A stretch of DNA of 64,000 bases from Spironucleus salmonicida (taxonomy: Eukaryota > Fornicata > Diplomonadida > Hexamitidae), in contig CM035322.1 of the NCBI GenBank assembly GCA_000497125.2, positions 1,536,001 to 1,600,000 on the forward strand, read 5' to 3'. The notes below the pieces were generated by a model, which worked only from the letters and a program-made list of their open reading frames with translations, searched no databases and was not told where the DNA came from. Both the position numbers and the translations under genes were made by a program. Below are positions 61,525 to 64,000 of the stretch, in pieces. The first letter of the stretch is position 1. Each line of letters opens with the position of its first letter.

Positions 61525-64000
61525 ATGACAAATCCACTATCAGTAGACTTCGCAGTGCACCAATACGCGATTTGTGATGGAGAAGTCAAAGTCGAAAGAA
61601 ATACCTAGGCGATGATAACGTTTACCATAGAAGGCAGCGAGATCACATAGTCCAGTCAGTTGGACATGAGTTGCAGGTACATACTCCGATCAGCTATTAC
61701 CACCAAGGAGCAGCTGTGCGCGATCTAGGTAGTCCTGCTCTACAAGAAGCTGGGGAAAATTGCGCAGAATGTTCAGTTTTAAATATCATAATTAAAAAGA
61801 TTATTAACTCGCGAGATCCAAAATTTTGGGACAATACAGGCCTAGTTGCAGCACAGATGGGGCTTACGGTGCGTTCGACAAGATCCACACGAAACCCTGA
61901 TTTTGCTAAATTTGCATAGAGCATCGAAGACTACCATTTGCAGTACTTTTCGCTATACAATAGTTTTGACACGAAAAAGATTCTTTATCCTGAAGTTATA
62001 AAAGATTTAAATTTTCATGAAAATCAGGTACTATTGTAGCTAGCAGCTATTAAGTACCAGACTGATGGCAAGTATCCTCTAATTCTGCCGTTGATTTTTG
62101 GGTACTCGGCATTCAGGTTGTATTATGCTTAGTTTACAGAATTAAAGAAGAACACTAGAACAAGAGATGTGTATGGCCATAAATTGGTTTTGCTTAGAAA
62201 AATATTTGAGGTATCGAATAAGATTTACAATGGAGAGTCATTCATCGAAGTAGAACAACCATAGTTGGATAAGTTTGACCTTATAAACCTGTTCCAGCTC
62301 CCCACCCACTTTCTTAATACAGGTATTTGCCTGTTCATGTTCCAGCAGCTCTGCCAGGTGTCCTACCTCTTCAAGGCAGAATATTTCGCATTATTCTCGT
62401 TGGTTAAAAATGAAATAAAAGAGAATCTTACGAATGCTGTCATAAGCCAGAGCTCCAAGTCTGGGAAAAAGTGTAGCTCTCTACACGCAATACTTTTTCC
62501 ACCTCCTGATGGGGAATGTTCCAATGTTGGTTAATAAAGAAGGCTCTGAGGACCAGCAGCTATATTACTACAAAACTGGGTCATTCCACTCGTAGCTGGA
62601 GAAATAGTATAAAAATACTTTCAAGCTGCAGGATTTGATCAACTTCAAAGAAACAGTACTAAATGATATATGTGACTTTCATACCTTTCAACTGGAAAGT
62701 TTGGACCATTTATAGTACCTTTACAGGAAGATGAATATTTTTATCAAAAATATGTATAAAGACTAAAGCAGAATTAATGGGGTATCTGGGATCAGGGTTA
62801 TTAAGCATTTGAAATTTAATAGCTCGATATAGTAACAGTTTGACTTGTTAAAACAATACTCATTTTTTATCTACGAGGGTGATGTTGATACCAGCGGCAT
62901 AACGGATGCTTAAGTGCTGGAATATAATTATAAACACTAGGGTAAGAAACGCCCGTTGATGCTAATTGACGAGTGTCTAGACTAATAGAAGTAAAATTAT
63001 GTAAAATGCACATCGCTGTGCTAGATGATTTTCGGCGAGTACCGGCAGAGGCTGGTTAACATTGGAAAGTATTAGTATTGTGCTATAGTAAATATTCTAC
63101 AAAAGGACCAATTTTAATGGTTTTCCGATAAGGATAAATCTAAAAAGTATACAAAACATACTTTCGTTTACCGTGTTCTTTCACAGCTTCTGCATACGGA
63201 CTTGCTCTTAGCAGTAAAAACAGAACTCGCCGAAATCAGTGCATCAGAAGAGCATAGGAGTTTGACCCTAGATTGCTATCAGGAATTGTAAAATATTATT
63301 AAAAATATACAAACTTTAAGAAAACATAAATAAGATAAAGAAACAGAAATATACCATCAGATATATAAGAACCTGCGCATTCTTACAATATACTTCAGCC
63401 TGCTCAAAGTAATACTGACCAATGTGGAGTACATTCTTATAGCGACAGAGTACCTGCGGCTCCAGACTGAGGAATACGACATCCTTGATGAGTTAATAGT
63501 CTACTCACCGTAAATACTGAATGTAAAAAATAGAAGAATGTTTAAAAACAAATTTTACTTAGGGCTACCGAAAAATTACTTAGACTAGAAAATTATCACG
63601 AAGAGTTCGATGTGTACTTTTTCAGGTTCATACTTTCTTTGTTCGACCCGAGGGCGGTGGAGACGCTGTTCTGGAAGACGTTTTAGTTTATTGGTTTAAA
63701 ACCATATCTACATAAAATAATAAGAAACTTAACAATAATTATCAAAATGAGAATGACGTAGTTGGAAAGTTTTGGTCATTTTCAGTAAATGAATAAATGA
63801 TTTGCTATTTAGACTAAGCAGCTCTCCCCAAGCAGTTGGTGGATTAGATGGAATTAATAACTACTAAGAACAACAAAGTGTTGGAAAATCGATTAAACAC
63901 CACGAATACGTAAGTATATGCGAGTTATCGCATCTCTACATTTTCAATTATAATGGTAGGCACAGATATAGAGATAATAAATGAGTCCTAAATGATAAGT
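61525..64000 (+). pseudogene. Copy C: frameshifted large P-loop NTPase, runs off window
   Basis: Starts at ATG 61525 (MTNPLSVDFAVHQYAICDGE) and is close in sequence to copy B: RDPKFWDNTGLVAAQMGL, HFLNTGICLFMFQQLCQV, SQSSKSGK, Walker B PLMLIDECLDQQ (Asp at 62968), EYILIATEYLRL, LSLFDPRAVETLFWKTF and IIMVGTDIEIIN at the edge. Compared with copy B, one A is missing at 61794-61798 (five A, six in B). One A is extra at 62466-62470, inside the Walker A lysine codon region, restoring the first frame. Two more shifts occur near 63585 and 63700-63740. The stretch between the first two indels would meet a TGA if read in the start frame, so no full-length product is possible as written. It ends at the window edge, so its 3' state is unknown. 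Confidence 0.8.

Overview
The window reads as nuclear DNA of a unicellular eukaryote that uses TAA and TAG as glutamine codons and TGA as its only stop. Read that way, many short standard-code ORFs fuse into long genes, including one frame of 17 kb with no TGA. A CxxC-rich surface protein with one C-terminal membrane span, close intronless genes and the altered code together point to a hexamitid diplomonad (Hexamita/Spironucleus/Trepomonas group). This assignment is inferred; ciliates and some oxymonads use the same code. No intron, tRNA, rRNA or CRISPR array was recognised.

1-12.4 kb is a core gene cluster: a Gln-rich coiled-coil protein (partial, minus), a TPR protein (minus), a CS/SGS co-chaperone-like protein, a coiled-coil protein, a Pumilio (PUF) RNA-binding protein, the ribosome-assembly GTPase NOG1 (all plus), then a cysteine-rich membrane protein (minus). 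13.65-30.65 kb is a single 5,666-residue minus-strand frame that best fits a divergent dynein heavy chain, with a small unknown gene just upstream (30.7-31.6 kb). 31.6-36.2 kb is AT-rich with decayed coding fragments.

The most unusual content is a family of very large P-loop NTPases with three copies here. Copy A (minus, 36.3-41.7 kb) is broken by at least four frameshifts. Copy B (plus, 48.4-54.1 kb) is intact, 1,888 residues, with a Walker A motif, a hydrophobic-DEC Walker B and an internal 32-residue tandem repeat. Copy C (plus, 61.5 kb to the window end) is broken by several frameshifts. Two further relics of the copy A C-terminal domain lie at 35.7-36.2 kb. Most breaks that can be placed fall in homopolymer runs, while the 17-kb frame beside them is unbroken, which favours real decay over poor sequence. 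I do not recognise the family beyond its NTPase motifs.

Between copies A and B lies a compositionally distinct island (about 43.8-48.1 kb) ending in about four near-identical 671-bp tandem repeats. Copy B is followed by a 30-bp palindrome and 1.3 kb of ATAGTAAT microsatellite broken by long poly(A) tracts. At 56.8-58.5 kb is an intact FAD oxidoreductase of the phytoene desaturase/carotenoid isomerase/retinol saturase superfamily. A second compositional island (60.7-61.4 kb) precedes copy C. Core genes and expanded, decaying, repeat-flanked family members therefore alternate, as expected at the edge of a variable chromosome region.
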